A stretch of DNA of 64,000 nt from Paenibacillus bovis (GTDB lineage: Bacteria; Bacillota; Bacilli; Paenibacillales; Paenibacillaceae). Location: positions 4,023,501 to 4,087,500 of the forward strand of contig NZ_CP013023.1 of assembly GCF_001421015.2 (NCBI RefSeq), in the 5' to 3' direction. A program made the translations under genes and the position numbers. Shown piece after piece: positions 36,614-45,473 of the stretch; position 1 is the stretch's first letter, and every line of letters begins with the position of its first letter. The notes beneath the pieces were generated by a model. The model had not been told where the DNA came from. It did not search any database and saw only the letters and a program-made list of their open reading frames with translations.

Positions 36614-37324
36614 TTAGTGCGACTGCTGAACAGATGCTGATGTTTTAACAGGAATCTGAATCGGTGCAACCGATTTGTCCGGACGCATAAAATGAGGAAG
36701 CTTGAATCCCACTTTTACATTTATCGTCCACGTAATCATCTTGCCTGCCAACCAGACTGCCAGCATTGTATACATCGTTTCTTTGAAAGGCAGGAAAAAC
36801 AGGCACAAGCCCAGTACAATTACATCGCCGATAAAGAAAACATTACCGATTTTCCAGCCTTTCCATTCGCTGATTAATCTTGATAATACATCGTCGCCTC
36901 CCGTGGCCCCTCCATAACGGAGCACAATACCTGCTCCGAGACCGGTCAACAGACCAGATAGAGCTGCTGCAATAAGCAGATTCCCGTGTAAGTCCACGAC
37001 AAACGGCGATAGCTGTTCGAATCCCGAATAGAAGATAGAAAATGATGCCGCTCCAATTAGTGTGTAGACCATAAAACGGTGCCCTTTCAGCCACCAGGCC
37101 AGTAAAATAACCGGAATATCCAGTACAAATGTGCTCCAGGCCGGCGACCAACCAAACAAATACTTGCCCAGCAGTGCCAGTCCTACGAATCCGCCTTCCG
37201 ACAGATTGTTGTAAAAATTAATATGATAATAAGCAAACGCCAGAATAAACGTACCCAATAGTATGGCCAGGATTTGTTTCCCTGCCACCATCCAGCTTGT
37301 GTTCCAATTTGTTCTTCTCCTCAT
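36614..37324 (-). CDS. YitT/YczE-family membrane protein
   Basis: 236 aa with five or six membrane segments. AGKQILAILLGTFILAFAYY start, NNLSEGGFVGLALLGKY and the strongly conserved VLRYGGATGGDDVLSRLI are YitT (DUF161) marks. The C-terminal cytosolic DUF2179 ligand domain of most YitT proteins is missing, so this is the short form. Transported substrate is unknown. Initiation at ATG 37324 follows GAGGGAG. The gene lies behind a long leader with a strong extended -10 promoter. Confidence 0.82.
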   Translation of the reverse strand: MRRRTNWNTSWMVAGKQILAILLGTFILAFAYYHINFYNNLSEGGFVGLALLGKYLFGWSPAWSTFVLDIPVILLAWWLKGHRFMVYTLIGAASFSIFYSGFEQLSPFVVDLHGNLLIAAALSGLLTGLGAGIVLRYGGATGGDDVLSRLISEWKGWKIGNVFFIGDVIVLGLCLFFLPFKETMYTMLAVWLAGKMITWTINVKVGFKLPHFMRPDKSVAPIQIPVKTSASVQQSH

Positions 37325-37582
37325 ACAGGCTCCCTCGTTTTCTCGTAAGTGTGGTCTGACAAGACCTGTTCTTACGGGAGGTACACCTTGAGGACTTTGT
37401 CCTTCGCATACAATTATCTCCTCTTCCGTAAGAATAGATCCAAATAATGACTACTCTACGGAAAAGCTAAGTATAGGAGAGATCATAACGTTTCCAAATC
37501 GTCCTTTGGGAAATCATCCTTCGGGGACACATGGTATCCTGATCCTTTCTTGATTATAGAATATGAAGCTATATTTATTATA
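37325..37582 (-). promoter_or_regulatory. Promoter and ~245-nt structured leader of the YitT-family gene
   Basis: A consensus extended -10, TGG-TATAAT (TATAAT at 37577-37582, minus strand), predicts a start near 37570. The leader can form TTCCGTA/TACGGAA (about 37422-37461), a GGAC-AAA-GTCC hairpin near 37392-37402 and a CGTAAG-N3-GGTCT/AGACC-N4-CTTACG hairpin (about 37344-37375). It also holds a small reading frame with an excellent GAGGAG site (start 37409) that runs into the yitT-type gene in another frame. I do not recognise a known riboswitch class. Confidence 0.5.
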
Positions 37583-37650
37583 CCACGCCGATGCTGTTGC
37601 TAAACAACTTGCTTGTTCTTCATTTGGGATGATTAACGACTGTAATTTAC

Positions 37651-37706
37651 AGAAAAAGGCTGTAAACTCAGCCTAATCCATTGGATCGTTGAGTTTACAG
37701 CCTTTT
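37651..37706 (-). terminator. Lipoprotein gene terminator
   Basis: A perfect 16-bp stem (37655-37670 with 37690-37705) is followed on the minus strand by TTTTCTG. It lies 32 bp past the lipoprotein stop and is also usable in the other direction (TTTTATAG). Confidence 0.87.
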
Positions 37707-37737
37707 ATAGTGCATATACCGTGTTTCTTGTAATTAA

Positions 37738-38604
37738 TTACTTCGCGCTTTTTACAACGTCAGCCGGAACTTCAATCTTGTCGAACTCGTTGTATTTGGA
37801 ATACGTGCTGTCCATATCCATTACAAGGTTCATTTTCTGTCCCTGCTGATCCATGTCCATTGTCATTTTGACAGCAGCACCTGTCAGATTGGAAGTTGTT
37901 TTGTCCATCATATAAGTAACTTCCATATCATGAATATTCATTTGTTTCATCATTTCAGCCATTTGTGCATTGGCAGCATCACCGCTCAGGAACTTTTGAG
38001 CCTGTTCTTTTACTTTGTCACCGGTCAGCGTAGCTACCAGATTGTAGTGATCGCCTTCATCGGTTACTTTGGTGTCACTTGCCATGGACTTCATACGATC
38101 GATCGTATCTTTCAGGGTACCCTGTTGTTTGATCAGATCAACAAATTGCTGCTTGGCAGAGTCTGGAGCTTTCTGCCAGGTATCATTGGCATTCAGATAC
38201 ACTGCATCATTTGTTATGTACAATTCCTGCTTTTGCTCCTGATTTTGTCCACCTTGTACAACTTTAGTAGAAATATTCATGTGAGCAGACATTGGCTCTT
38301 GAACAACTTCCATTGTTGTGGAGTTTTCATTCTGCATTTTCTGTTCCTTGCCATCTACACTTACAGTGATATCCTGCTTGATGACTGCATCTGCAGCATA
38401 ACTTTTTACTTTAGCTGCTGCTTCACTTGCTTTGGTAAGCAGCTCATCTGCTGTAGGTACGGCTGTCGGAGCAGTAGTGGATGCTTCTGTGCCTGCAGGT
38501 GCGGTAGTGTTAGCAGGTGCTTTTGCGGCTTCCTGATCGTTACCACAAGCTGCCAGTGATACAGCTACTGCTGCTCCGAGTAATACAACGCTAAACTTTT
38601 TCAA
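37738..38604 (-). CDS. Secreted lipoprotein, LolA/LppX-like fold (DUF6612 type)
   Basis: 288 aa. A signal peptide ends in the lipobox LAAC (Cys near residue 20 of the mature reading) followed by GND. Then comes a Thr/Ala/Pro linker to ~60 and one domain with repeated Met-rich segments (DGKEQKMQNENSTTMEV, MDMDQQGQKMNLVMDMDSTY). Such DUF6612 lipoproteins of Paenibacillus and Clostridium are predicted to have a LolA-like half-barrel that holds lipids. I choose a TTG start at 38604 because GGGGG lies 8 nt upstream; the first ATG overlaps that site. It is monocistronic. Confidence 0.8.
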   Translation of the reverse strand: MKKFSVVLLGAAVAVSLAACGNDQEAAKAPANTTAPAGTEASTTAPTAVPTADELLTKASEAAAKVKSYAADAVIKQDITVSVDGKEQKMQNENSTTMEVVQEPMSAHMNISTKVVQGGQNQEQKQELYITNDAVYLNANDTWQKAPDSAKQQFVDLIKQQGTLKDTIDRMKSMASDTKVTDEGDHYNLVATLTGDKVKEQAQKFLSGDAANAQMAEMMKQMNIHDMEVTYMMDKTTSNLTGAAVKMTMDMDQQGQKMNLVMDMDSTYSKYNEFDKIEVPADVVKSAK

Positions 38605-38884
38605 AACAAAAACCCCCATTTTTTATAGTCAACTTATTATACAGTAATTTAATTGGAAATAAAAGGGCGGCAAGCCCCAAAAAATTGGTAGTAATATTAA
38701 TGTCAGGTTTTTATCTTTTTAATATAGCATAGACTCTTCATTTCGTGGTTAGACTATCTTGCTTGTTTATTACTTTTCCATCAGTCTATCGTCTTTCATA
38801 TGTAGAAACAGCAGAATTTCCTTTTAGGAACCTTTCTGTTGTTTCTGTGTATCTCTTATCTTTGCTGTAGTCTGCTGACCGTAG

Positions 38885-40204
38885 TTAAGATAGGGTTCTC
38901 TTTTGGCGAAAAGCAGATCGGCTCAGTAATCCGACAACCAGCGCACATACCGACATGATACCTGCCAGCAGATACAGATTGACAATCCCGAACTGTTCGG
39001 CAATCCAGCCCATAATCAGCAGCGAGATGCAAAATGTAAAGTTGAGCGTAGCATCCTGGGCAGACAGCAGCTTAGGCAGCTGTTCTCTCGTTACACTGAG
39101 CTGCAGCAGTGTCCGCCGATTGACAGCCGCGAGTTCGGCTGCCGGACCCATCGCCACGACCAGCAGCAATGAAATATACGGATTCGTCGTTACAGCAAAT
39201 ACCAACGTTAATATGGAATAAATCCCAATACCCAGCAGCATCGCCCGGAACTCCCGGCCATTTAACCAGCGAACCAGCCCCACGACCAGCAGTCCTCCGC
39301 CGATCGCTCCGGCAAAATAAGCGGTGTTGATAAATCCCCACCATTCCTCACCCTGATGCAGCACCTGCACAACAAATGCCAATATAAATGCACCTACCCA
39401 TACCGAGCCGCCCAGCATATCGACCATATCCATAAAGATCAATGTGCGAATTTTGGGTTTGCGCCAGATCAATTGCCAGCCTTCTGTCAATGTCTTCATA
39501 TATTCACGTTCACTGTCTGCTGACGCGGATGCAATCTGTTCGTCATCAGAAGCAGCAGCTTCTCCGCGCTGGGCAATCACAGGCGCATCCATTGTATTTG
39601 CCGAATTCTCCACCTCAGCAGTTTGCGGCTCGCGGATAAAAGCAGTAAATACCATTGCGACTGCATAGAATATTCCCGCCAGCATCAGCGTGGATAGAGC
39701 TCCAATCCAGGCTACCAGAATACCTCCCATCGCCCAGCCGGCACAGCGAATAATCTGGTCGCTGACCGAGACCATACCATTGGCTCTCAGCAGCTCATCA
39801 CGATGAACAAGCCGGGGAATCAGACTATTGCGCGCCGGTGTCGTCCAGCCATCCAGAAAAGACATCCCAAAAATTAAAGTGAAAATCAGAGGTAGCGAAG
39901 CCTGCTCCCGCGATACCCATAAATACAGTGCCAGCACAGCAAAAATAACAAACTGACCAAACTGGCAAAAAAGTAAAAGTCTTGCCAGCCGAAACCTCAC
40001 CAGCATTAGTGATGCCACCAGACCACTGAGCAGCTGCGAAGATGAACGGAAAAAGGGAACAAACACCCCTGCCAGAATCGAGTCCGTACCTGCCATAACC
40101 AGCGAGATAATACCCATAATATAGATAATATCAGCCGCATTGGATAGTGTCTGGGTACCAATCAAATAATAAAAAGAAGGATACAATCGTATCGGCTTGT
40201 TCAT
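38885..40204 (-). CDS. MFS transporter
   Basis: 439 aa with about 11-12 membrane segments. LYPSFYYLIGTQTLSNAADI start, the GWTTPARNSLIPRLVHRDEL loop typical of the MFS_3/enterobactin-exporter type, and a central acidic loop (~190-230). Its substrate cannot be inferred. The start has GGGAG about 12 nt upstream. It follows an immunity-like gene by 38 bp on the same strand and may be read through from it. Confidence 0.82.
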   Translation of the reverse strand: MNKPIRLYPSFYYLIGTQTLSNAADIIYIMGIISLVMAGTDSILAGVFVPFFRSSSQLLSGLVASLMLVRFRLARLLLFCQFGQFVIFAVLALYLWVSREQASLPLIFTLIFGMSFLDGWTTPARNSLIPRLVHRDELLRANGMVSVSDQIIRCAGWAMGGILVAWIGALSTLMLAGIFYAVAMVFTAFIREPQTAEVENSANTMDAPVIAQRGEAAASDDEQIASASADSEREYMKTLTEGWQLIWRKPKIRTLIFMDMVDMLGGSVWVGAFILAFVVQVLHQGEEWWGFINTAYFAGAIGGGLLVVGLVRWLNGREFRAMLLGIGIYSILTLVFAVTTNPYISLLLVVAMGPAAELAAVNRRTLLQLSVTREQLPKLLSAQDATLNFTFCISLLIMGWIAEQFGIVNLYLLAGIMSVCALVVGLLSRSAFRQKRTLS

Positions 40205-40242
40205 TGGATGTGTGCACTCCCGCGATTGTTGTTATACAGAGG

Positions 40243-40752
40243 CTATTGCTGACCTGTGCCAAAGTAGTTCGATGTATCGGTTAACCAATATTTCTGCTCG
40301 GCAGGCAGCTGCTCCATAAAATTCTCGTAATGTCCTGTCCAGCCTTCCGGAACATACTGTTCAAACGAAGCCGGTTCTGGGAAATAGGAAGATAACTGCC
40401 GGTTATCAAAATCTACCAGCAGTGCAGGCACCCAGCCTGCCAACATTTCCAGATCTCCATCATGAGCGTTCGCCTGAATCGCCAGCCCTGTTCTCAGTTC
40501 CTCCACGCTAATCTGTTCTTCTTCAATATAATGCAGAAAGGAATGTACCGTCTGCTCATTCAACACCGGAATATGAAACCGGTATCCATAATCTGCATCT
40601 GAAGATATGTCGTATCCTTTATTCGTAAAAGCCTGGCTGAACCGGGGCAGATCCATAAACCAGTATTCTTTTTCCGTAACATACCAGCGCCAGCTGCCTT
40701 CGAGGCGAACAGCCACAATAATATTCTCACCATACTTGATAGAGGTACTCAT
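40243..40752 (-). CDS. Orphan immunity-like protein, paralogue of the VgrG-toxin immunity
   Basis: 169 aa. It aligns along its whole length with the protein at 48124-48624: YGENIIVAVRLEGSWRWYVT against YAENIIIAVKFKGEFTWFVT, and the end FPEPASFEQYVPEGWTGHYE against FPEPASFEEYVPKDWKGSYE. The second copy sits directly downstream of the VgrG toxin, where immunity genes are placed. This copy has no toxin beside it, so it is an orphan or anticipatory immunity gene, 1.4 kb from the toxin island. No signal peptide is present, so it acts in the cytosol. GC content here is near the genome average, unlike its AT-rich relative, which suggests it is older in the genome. Confidence 0.65.
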   Translation of the reverse strand: MSTSIKYGENIIVAVRLEGSWRWYVTEKEYWFMDLPRFSQAFTNKGYDISSDADYGYRFHIPVLNEQTVHSFLHYIEEEQISVEELRTGLAIQANAHDGDLEMLAGWVPALLVDFDNRQLSSYFPEPASFEQYVPEGWTGHYENFMEQLPAEQKYWLTDTSNYFGTGQQ

Positions 40753-41030
40753 ACTATGTAATCACCTACCCGAATAGATTGTAGTTTATGTGGATTTGAT
40801 GTACAGAATCTGTGTTTATTTACATTCTGACATTATACTATGTATTATGTGTAATATGGAAACCACAATACTGGATATGGAAGCAGAATGTTGCCATATG
40901 GAATCATGTTGCTTCTTTAAGAAGTAAAGTGAATATTGGAGCTTCTCTGTAAGCTGTGAAGCTGGTTCTAAACGTATAATGCAGGTAAGTAATTGAGCCG
41001 ATTTATATTCTTGGCTCATGTGAATGTTTA

Positions 41031-41080
41031 GGTGTCTAGGTGTCTAGGTGTCTAGGTGTCTAGGTGTCTAGGTGTCTAGG
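41031..41080. repeat. Six tandem copies of the 8-bp unit GGTGTCTA
   Basis: GGTGTCTA is repeated six times without variation, followed by a partial GG. The array ends 35 bp before the endonuclease V start, so it lies in the likely promoter or leader. Perfect 8-bp repeats can change copy number by slipped-strand mispairing, so it could alter expression of the downstream gene. The rest of 40753-41030 shows no gene. Confidence 0.92.
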
Positions 41081-41115
41081 TCGAGTATAATTACATATCG
41101 ATAGGTGGAAAAGAA

Positions 41116-41835
41116 ATGTTGAAAATACATATCCAGCATCGCTGGGATCTGAATGAAAAAGAAGCGACATCGCTTCAAAAAGAGCTTGCGAATCAGGTGA
41201 TCACCCAGGATCAGCTGCCAAATATACAATATATTGCCGGAGTGGATGTCGCATACAGTGAACATACCGACCAGCTGATTGCAGCTGTTGTTGTTCTGGA
41301 TGCTTTTACATTGGAAGTGATCGAATCGGTTACGGTAAAGGATGCTGTACAGTTTCCTTATTTGCCCGGTCTGTTCTCGTTCCGTGAACTACCGCCTGTG
41401 ATCAAAGCACTTCAGCAGATTGAACATGAACCCCAGCTGATCGTATGCGACAGCCAGGGTCTCGCTCATCCGAGACGGTTCGGGCTGGCTTGTCATCTGG
41501 GTGTACTGCTCAATATACCTGCGATAGGATGCGGCAAGACGAGGCTGGTTGGGGAACACACAGAGCCGGATCGGTTACGAGGATCTTCTTCTGCGCTGAT
41601 TGATGAAGAGCAGCAGATCGGGAGTGTACTACGTACGCAGACGGATGTGAAGCCTGTATTTGTATCTGTAGGGCATAGGATTAGTCTGGAGACGGCGAAT
41701 GAATGGATATTGCGGCTCACTCCTCGCTATCGCCTGCCGGAGACGACGCGGATGGCAGACCAGCTGGTACGCAAAGCTTTGAAAGAGCTGGAGAATGAAG
41801 TTGATGTTTATAATATTTTAGAGATTGACCAATAA
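41116..41835 (+). CDS. nfi: Endonuclease V (deoxyinosine 3'-endonuclease)
   Basis: 239 aa, the B. subtilis length. It cleaves DNA (and in some species RNA) next to inosine. IAGVDVAYSE has the first metal-binding Asp. PYLPGLFSFRELP has the wedge and a catalytic Glu, and VCDSQGLAHPRRFGLACHLG has the second Asp and the His pair. GKTRLVGE and FVSVGHRISLETAN follow as in the family. The start has a weak GGTGGAAAAG site. It is divergent from the immunity-like gene and is preceded by the 8-bp repeats. Confidence 0.95.
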   Translation: MLKIHIQHRWDLNEKEATSLQKELANQVITQDQLPNIQYIAGVDVAYSEHTDQLIAAVVVLDAFTLEVIESVTVKDAVQFPYLPGLFSFRELPPVIKALQQIEHEPQLIVCDSQGLAHPRRFGLACHLGVLLNIPAIGCGKTRLVGEHTEPDRLRGSSSALIDEEQQIGSVLRTQTDVKPVFVSVGHRISLETANEWILRLTPRYRLPETTRMADQLVRKALKELENEVDVYNILEIDQ

Positions 41836-41859
41836 AATATTATTGATACTGCTAATTTA

Positions 41860-41909
41860 AATAAAAGCAACAGTTTCATAAACAATAGTGAAACTGTTGC
41901 TTTTATTTA
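41860..41909. terminator. Bidirectional terminator between nfi and the toxin island
   Basis: A perfect 20-bp stem (AAATAAAAGCAACAGTTTCA at 41860-41879 with 41890-41909) has a 10-nt loop and T-rich ends in both directions. It separates nfi from the convergent AT-rich island. The following 41910-42129 is AT-rich with no gene. Confidence 0.88.
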
Positions 41910-42129
41910 AACTTTTCATTATTTGGATTTAGATTATTGATTATTTTGTATATTAAAGCTTTTGCTCAAGAATATAGATTTAAATAGCGTAGTTTTTAAT
42001 TCCAGATTGTAGTCTGCATTTTAGTTGTTAATACGTTATACTTGACGTTTTCAAAGTTTCTAAAATATCCTTAATCATATTAATAACATTAGATATGATC
42101 TTTATTAACATAATCTTACCTAATTAATT

Positions 42130-42639
42130 TTATAGGCCAGTTTCATAATCTTCTACTAGATGTGACCAATAACCCTCTTGATCCTCCATAGCCATATAGT
42201 CATTCTCATTATATTTATTTTTTAATTCTATTGCATATTTATATGAATCGAATTTATTTTTTTTTATCATATTCTGTGCAATTTTATCTTTAATAAGATG
42301 AAACAGAAAAAACGTTTCTAAGTTTTTATTTAATATATATATATTAGAACCATGATAAGAAGAAGTCGAAAAAAGCTCATCTTCATCTTGTTTTAAAAAT
42401 AACCCACTCTTACTAAAAGAGAATTCACCAATTTTTATAATATGAGCATCTTTTAATGAAATTTTTTCGAAATTATCAAATTTATAAAATGTGAAATCAG
42501 AAAAAACTTTTGGTAATCCTTTCTCACTAATAAAATTTGCATTTTCGTTACTAATACCTATATTAAGTAAATCATTTAGTTTATACTGCCATTTATCTTC
42601 GCCATAATAATTACTAATCTCTTTAATATCAAAATTCAT
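42130..42639 (-). CDS. SUKH-type immunity protein for the deaminase cassette
   Basis: 169 aa. IGISNENANFISEKGLPKVF, GLFLKQDEDELFSTSSYHGS, IYILNKNLETFFLFHLIKDK and the end WSHLVEDYETGL fit the SUKH-4 immunity group, whose members neutralise nucleic-acid deaminase and other nuclease toxins. It lies 4 bp after the deaminase gene, with a GAGGAG site in between. It is strongly AT-rich against its flanks, a sign of horizontal transfer. A decayed relative with the same WSHL-EDYETGL ending is at 44734-45251. Confidence 0.75.
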   Translation of the reverse strand: MNFDIKEISNYYGEDKWQYKLNDLLNIGISNENANFISEKGLPKVFSDFTFYKFDNFEKISLKDAHIIKIGEFSFSKSGLFLKQDEDELFSTSSYHGSNIYILNKNLETFFLFHLIKDKIAQNMIKKNKFDSYKYAIELKNKYNENDYMAMEDQEGYWSHLVEDYETGL

Positions 42640-42643
42640 GCTG

Positions 42644-44068
42644 TCACTCCTCTATTTTTTTTAGTTCTTCAGCTAAAGCAGCATTTCCTCTGTCTCTTGA
42701 TTTTTTCTCTGTTCCATACTCAAAGCTGTAAGTCACTTCAGTATTAGGAAGTTCTTCAGCCAGTAGCTTTTTACAACTGTGCCCACCGAGATCACAAGGT
42801 TCTCTCTCAGTGTATACTCTATGAACTTTATAGGTCTTTCCATTTAACTCAGCAGCTTTTTTCTCTTCTACCAACACTTTTTCAGAATGTACTTTCTTTA
42901 GTTCTGTACTTCCGTCTTTTTTGATAGTAGGTAGTGCTGTACTTTCAAAAACTTTCAAAGTGCGCACTCCATCTATCTCAACCTCTGCTACTACAAGGTT
43001 TCTTAAGTCAAATGCTTTATTCTCCACACGATAGTTCTTTGCCATGGCGCTTAAATCAGAATCTCCATATTGAACTTGTATAGCAGGTTTTGTACTAACA
43101 ATTTTACTTTTCGGTTTATTTTTATCAGCTTGCCATATAACATTCTCATTACCATATCTTGAACGGAAATATTCATCCCATTCTGGTCCTGTTCTAGGAA
43201 TTTGCGAAGAATTACTTGCACTTGCACTTTTTGACGGAAGTTGATTTTTTGGTATTTTAATATTGGGTAACTTCATACCGTTTGGCAAACGGACAGGACC
43301 ATTAATACCTATCCCCCGTCCGAAACCACCAATTCCAGGCACATTGCTCATTACATAATCAATCTGCATCAAGTGAAATTGTGCTTCACTAATCGGTTGA
43401 CCATTCCACAAATTGTAGCCTGCCTCAGCCGCGTTCAATTGCTCCAGCATAATATCTTGCTGTCCTCCAGCCTCTTCAGACTGAATTGTTCCCTTCTTTA
43501 TTTCTTCTTTATAGGCTTTAGTAGCACGTAGAGCATCTTGATCCAATTTACCATCTTTACTAAGATACCATTGACCATTAAGAAAAACTTTATGGTACTG
43601 ACTAAAGTCATATTCCGGTTTGCTATTCGCAGCTTGGTAAGCCGCGTAACGAGCATTCCAGTATTGACGTATTTCCGGTGGTACCTGCTGATACGTTCGA
43701 TAAGCATGATCCATTTCAGTATGAACTTGCCGGATATACTCTTTAGGATCAGTAATCAACTTAGAGATATGACGAGCCTGAGTAAACACTTTTCCTAATG
43801 CCCGAAACATAGCAAATCGGGCATTTTGTTCATTTTCAGTTGCTGTATTATATAAATGACTTGCTGTGGAAACGAGTTTGCCCAATACACCGAGAAGACC
43901 ACCTTTTTTGCTGCCGCCTCCTCCATTTGTGTTCCCAGATACTCTTACTGGTGCTCCAGCAGAAATCATCATCATTGCACCAGTAATACCTGCCATGGGT
44001 GCACCAGTAGCCATAAGAGCAGCTCCACCTAGTACAAGCGGAATTGAACCCATTGCTTTTGATAACAA
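42644..44068 (-). CDS. Orphan toxin cassette: VgrG tail plus nucleic-acid deaminase domain
   Basis: 474 aa as an open frame. Residues 1-~250 are practically identical to residues 552-~800 of the VgrG at 48646: a hydrophobic hairpin (IPLVLGGAALMATGAPMAG) and the pre-toxin domain. After GIGINGPVR the sequence changes to a toxin with a deaminase active site: HSE (394-396) and REPCDLGGHSC (Cys 425 and 432, spacing C-x6-C). The frame opens at a TTG with no ribosome-binding site, and the VgrG head upstream is frameshifted, so this copy is probably silent until recombined onto a VgrG. The toxin would act on DNA, RNA or nucleotides in a target cell. Its immunity gene follows after 4 bp and keeps a good ribosome-binding site. 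Confidence 0.75.
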   Translation of the reverse strand: MLSKAMGSIPLVLGGAALMATGAPMAGITGAMMMISAGAPVRVSGNTNGGGGSKKGGLLGVLGKLVSTASHLYNTATENEQNARFAMFRALGKVFTQARHISKLITDPKEYIRQVHTEMDHAYRTYQQVPPEIRQYWNARYAAYQAANSKPEYDFSQYHKVFLNGQWYLSKDGKLDQDALRATKAYKEEIKKGTIQSEEAGGQQDIMLEQLNAAEAGYNLWNGQPISEAQFHLMQIDYVMSNVPGIGGFGRGIGINGPVRLPNGMKLPNIKIPKNQLPSKSASASNSSQIPRTGPEWDEYFRSRYGNENVIWQADKNKPKSKIVSTKPAIQVQYGDSDLSAMAKNYRVENKAFDLRNLVVAEVEIDGVRTLKVFESTALPTIKKDGSTELKKVHSEKVLVEEKKAAELNGKTYKVHRVYTEREPCDLGGHSCKKLLAEELPNTEVTYSFEYGTEKKSRDRGNAALAEELKKIEE

Positions 44069-44130
44069 ACCGGAAAGTGCAGTCGTACGAGCAGTGTCTG
44101 TAGGTGGAGTAACTTTAGCAGATACTTTAG
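43326..44130. repeat. Direct repeat copy B (orphan cassette), ~805 bp
   Basis: Identical by eye to 49160-49964 (constant offset 5834, no indels) except at 44066 and 44117. Homology continues with scattered mismatches to about 43286 on one side and 44437 on the other. It codes for the hydrophobic hairpin and pre-toxin region. Confidence 0.9.
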
Positions 44131-44437
44131 CCTGCTGCGGCCTGCCCCGCTTTGTATGCTTCTATCGTCATTAGCGGTGGCTCTGGCACTGGGGTAAGAT
44201 CGGCTACAACTACAAGGGCTTTGATTGTTCCCACCTCATGAATCGTCGGCGCATGCAAATCGGTATCGCCGTCGATAATCATGCTGCTCTGACCGCTTTT
44301 CAGACGAATCGCTTCTCTGGCTTCTACATACAGCAACTGCGAAGTATTGAACTTTACACTGACGCCCTGAATGCTGATATGACCGAGACTGCTAATCTCT
44401 ATTCCGCTCTCCAGTTGCAGAGAGATTGCTCTGAAAT
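44126..44437 (-). pseudogene. Frameshifted vgrG tail remnant
   Basis: Translates as the end of the VgrG beta-helix and linker: FRAISLQLESGIEIS, EAIRLKSGQSSMIIDGDTDL, HAPTIHEVGT and VPEPPLMTIEAYKAGQAAAG, then TAA. The same stretch in the intact VgrG continues into the hydrophobic hairpin. A deletion around 44126-44142 shifts the frame by +1 relative to the orphan toxin frame. The VgrG head (about 480 residues) is absent. The following 44438-44640 has no recognisable gene. Confidence 0.85.
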
Positions 44438-44639
44438 TGAAAAAGCGAAACTTTTATTTGAAAATATGGCAATGATCCTCACTCTCTGCTTTTATCTAGT
44501 ACAGGCTGTCTAAGAAATGGGCCCTAGACTTAAAAAATTCAGAATCTAAAGTTTGACGCGTTCCATTTAATAATATGTAACTTTATATAAAATTTAATCA
44601 CTTTAATATTTTCACAAGAATTTTTGATGTAAAAATTTC

Positions 44640-44676
44640 AAAATCTCTAACCTGTTTATAACAAGTTAGAGATTTT
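44640..44676 (-). terminator. Terminator after the decayed SUKH gene
   Basis: AAAATCTCTAAC pairs with GTTAGAGATTTT (12-bp stem, ~13-nt loop), followed on the minus strand by GAAATTTTT. It lies about 60 bp past the decayed immunity gene. Confidence 0.6.
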
Positions 44677-44733
44677 GAAGTCATTTATTATACCTTATAA
44701 TGAATTAACAATCTCTCATCACACCTTTAAATA

Positions 44734-45251
44734 TCATAAACCTGTTTCATAATCTTCAATTAAATGTGACCAATATCCTTCAACATTCTCCATAGTATCA
44801 GCATCATATTGCATATATAATTTACGCAACTCATGTGCGTAATTCTGTGAAGTGTATATTTCTGCTTTTTTCATTTCTGTATATAATTCATATCGTATAA
44901 AATGAAACAAAAAAATATTTCTAAATTTTTATTCAATTTATAAATTGGAGGATTATGAAGAGATGAAACTGTAAACACTCCATCTCCTTCTTCAAGTAAG
45001 TAAAGCGGTTTTTGATCCGAAAATCCATGTAAGGCATGATGCCCTACCATGATAAATTTCACGCCTCCAATTATTTTTTTCATATTCTCCGCTCTGTAGA
45101 ACACGAAATCATCAAATATCTCTGGTATTCCAATTGATACCATAAAATCAGCATTTGTATAAATTGTACCAAATTATAGTAAATAATAGTAATTATACCT
45201 TTATGGTTCGGAATCATAATAATCTACTATTTCATTGATATTGAAATTCAT
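44734..45251 (-). pseudogene. Decayed SUKH-type immunity gene
   Basis: It starts with a proper GGAGTGAAGAT-ATG and MNFNINEIVDYYDSEP, matching MNFDIKEISNYYGEDK of the gene at 42130, but then meets TAA. A second open stretch reads IPEIFDDFVFYRAENMKKI to ILYDMNYIQK (frame lost near a poly-A run at 44906-44912). A third ends ENVEGYWSHLIEDYETGL as in the intact protein. At least two lesions are present, so it is not functional. Confidence 0.85.
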
Positions 45252-45255
45252 ATCT

Positions 45256-45372
45256 TCACTCCTTTATACGTTCAAGTTCTTGAGATAATTGTTCACTATC
45301 CTCGATCTCTTGAAGCCTTATTATATAATTTGTACTATAATTTACTTCAGCAATTTTCTTTACGATTACAGA
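45256..45372 (-). pseudogene. Tail of a decayed toxin gene
   Basis: Minus-strand reading gives IAEVNYSTNYIIRLQEIEDS then EQLSQELERIKE and a stop. It aligns with the end of the intact deaminase (TEVTYSFEYG to ALAEELKKIEE). It sits immediately before the decayed SUKH gene, in the normal toxin-immunity order. No catalytic part remains. Confidence 0.65.
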
Positions 45373-45473
45373 CTCCTAAACTTAATATTTTCAGTATGTA
45401 CTCTCCCAATTAAAATTCTATGATTGTTATTTTAATTTAAATAATTATATGAGGAAATAATATTATTTAGAAT

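Noticed and set aside
41031..41080. CRISPR-like short repeats
   Set aside because: The units are 8 bp and directly adjacent without spacers, so this is a simple tandem repeat.
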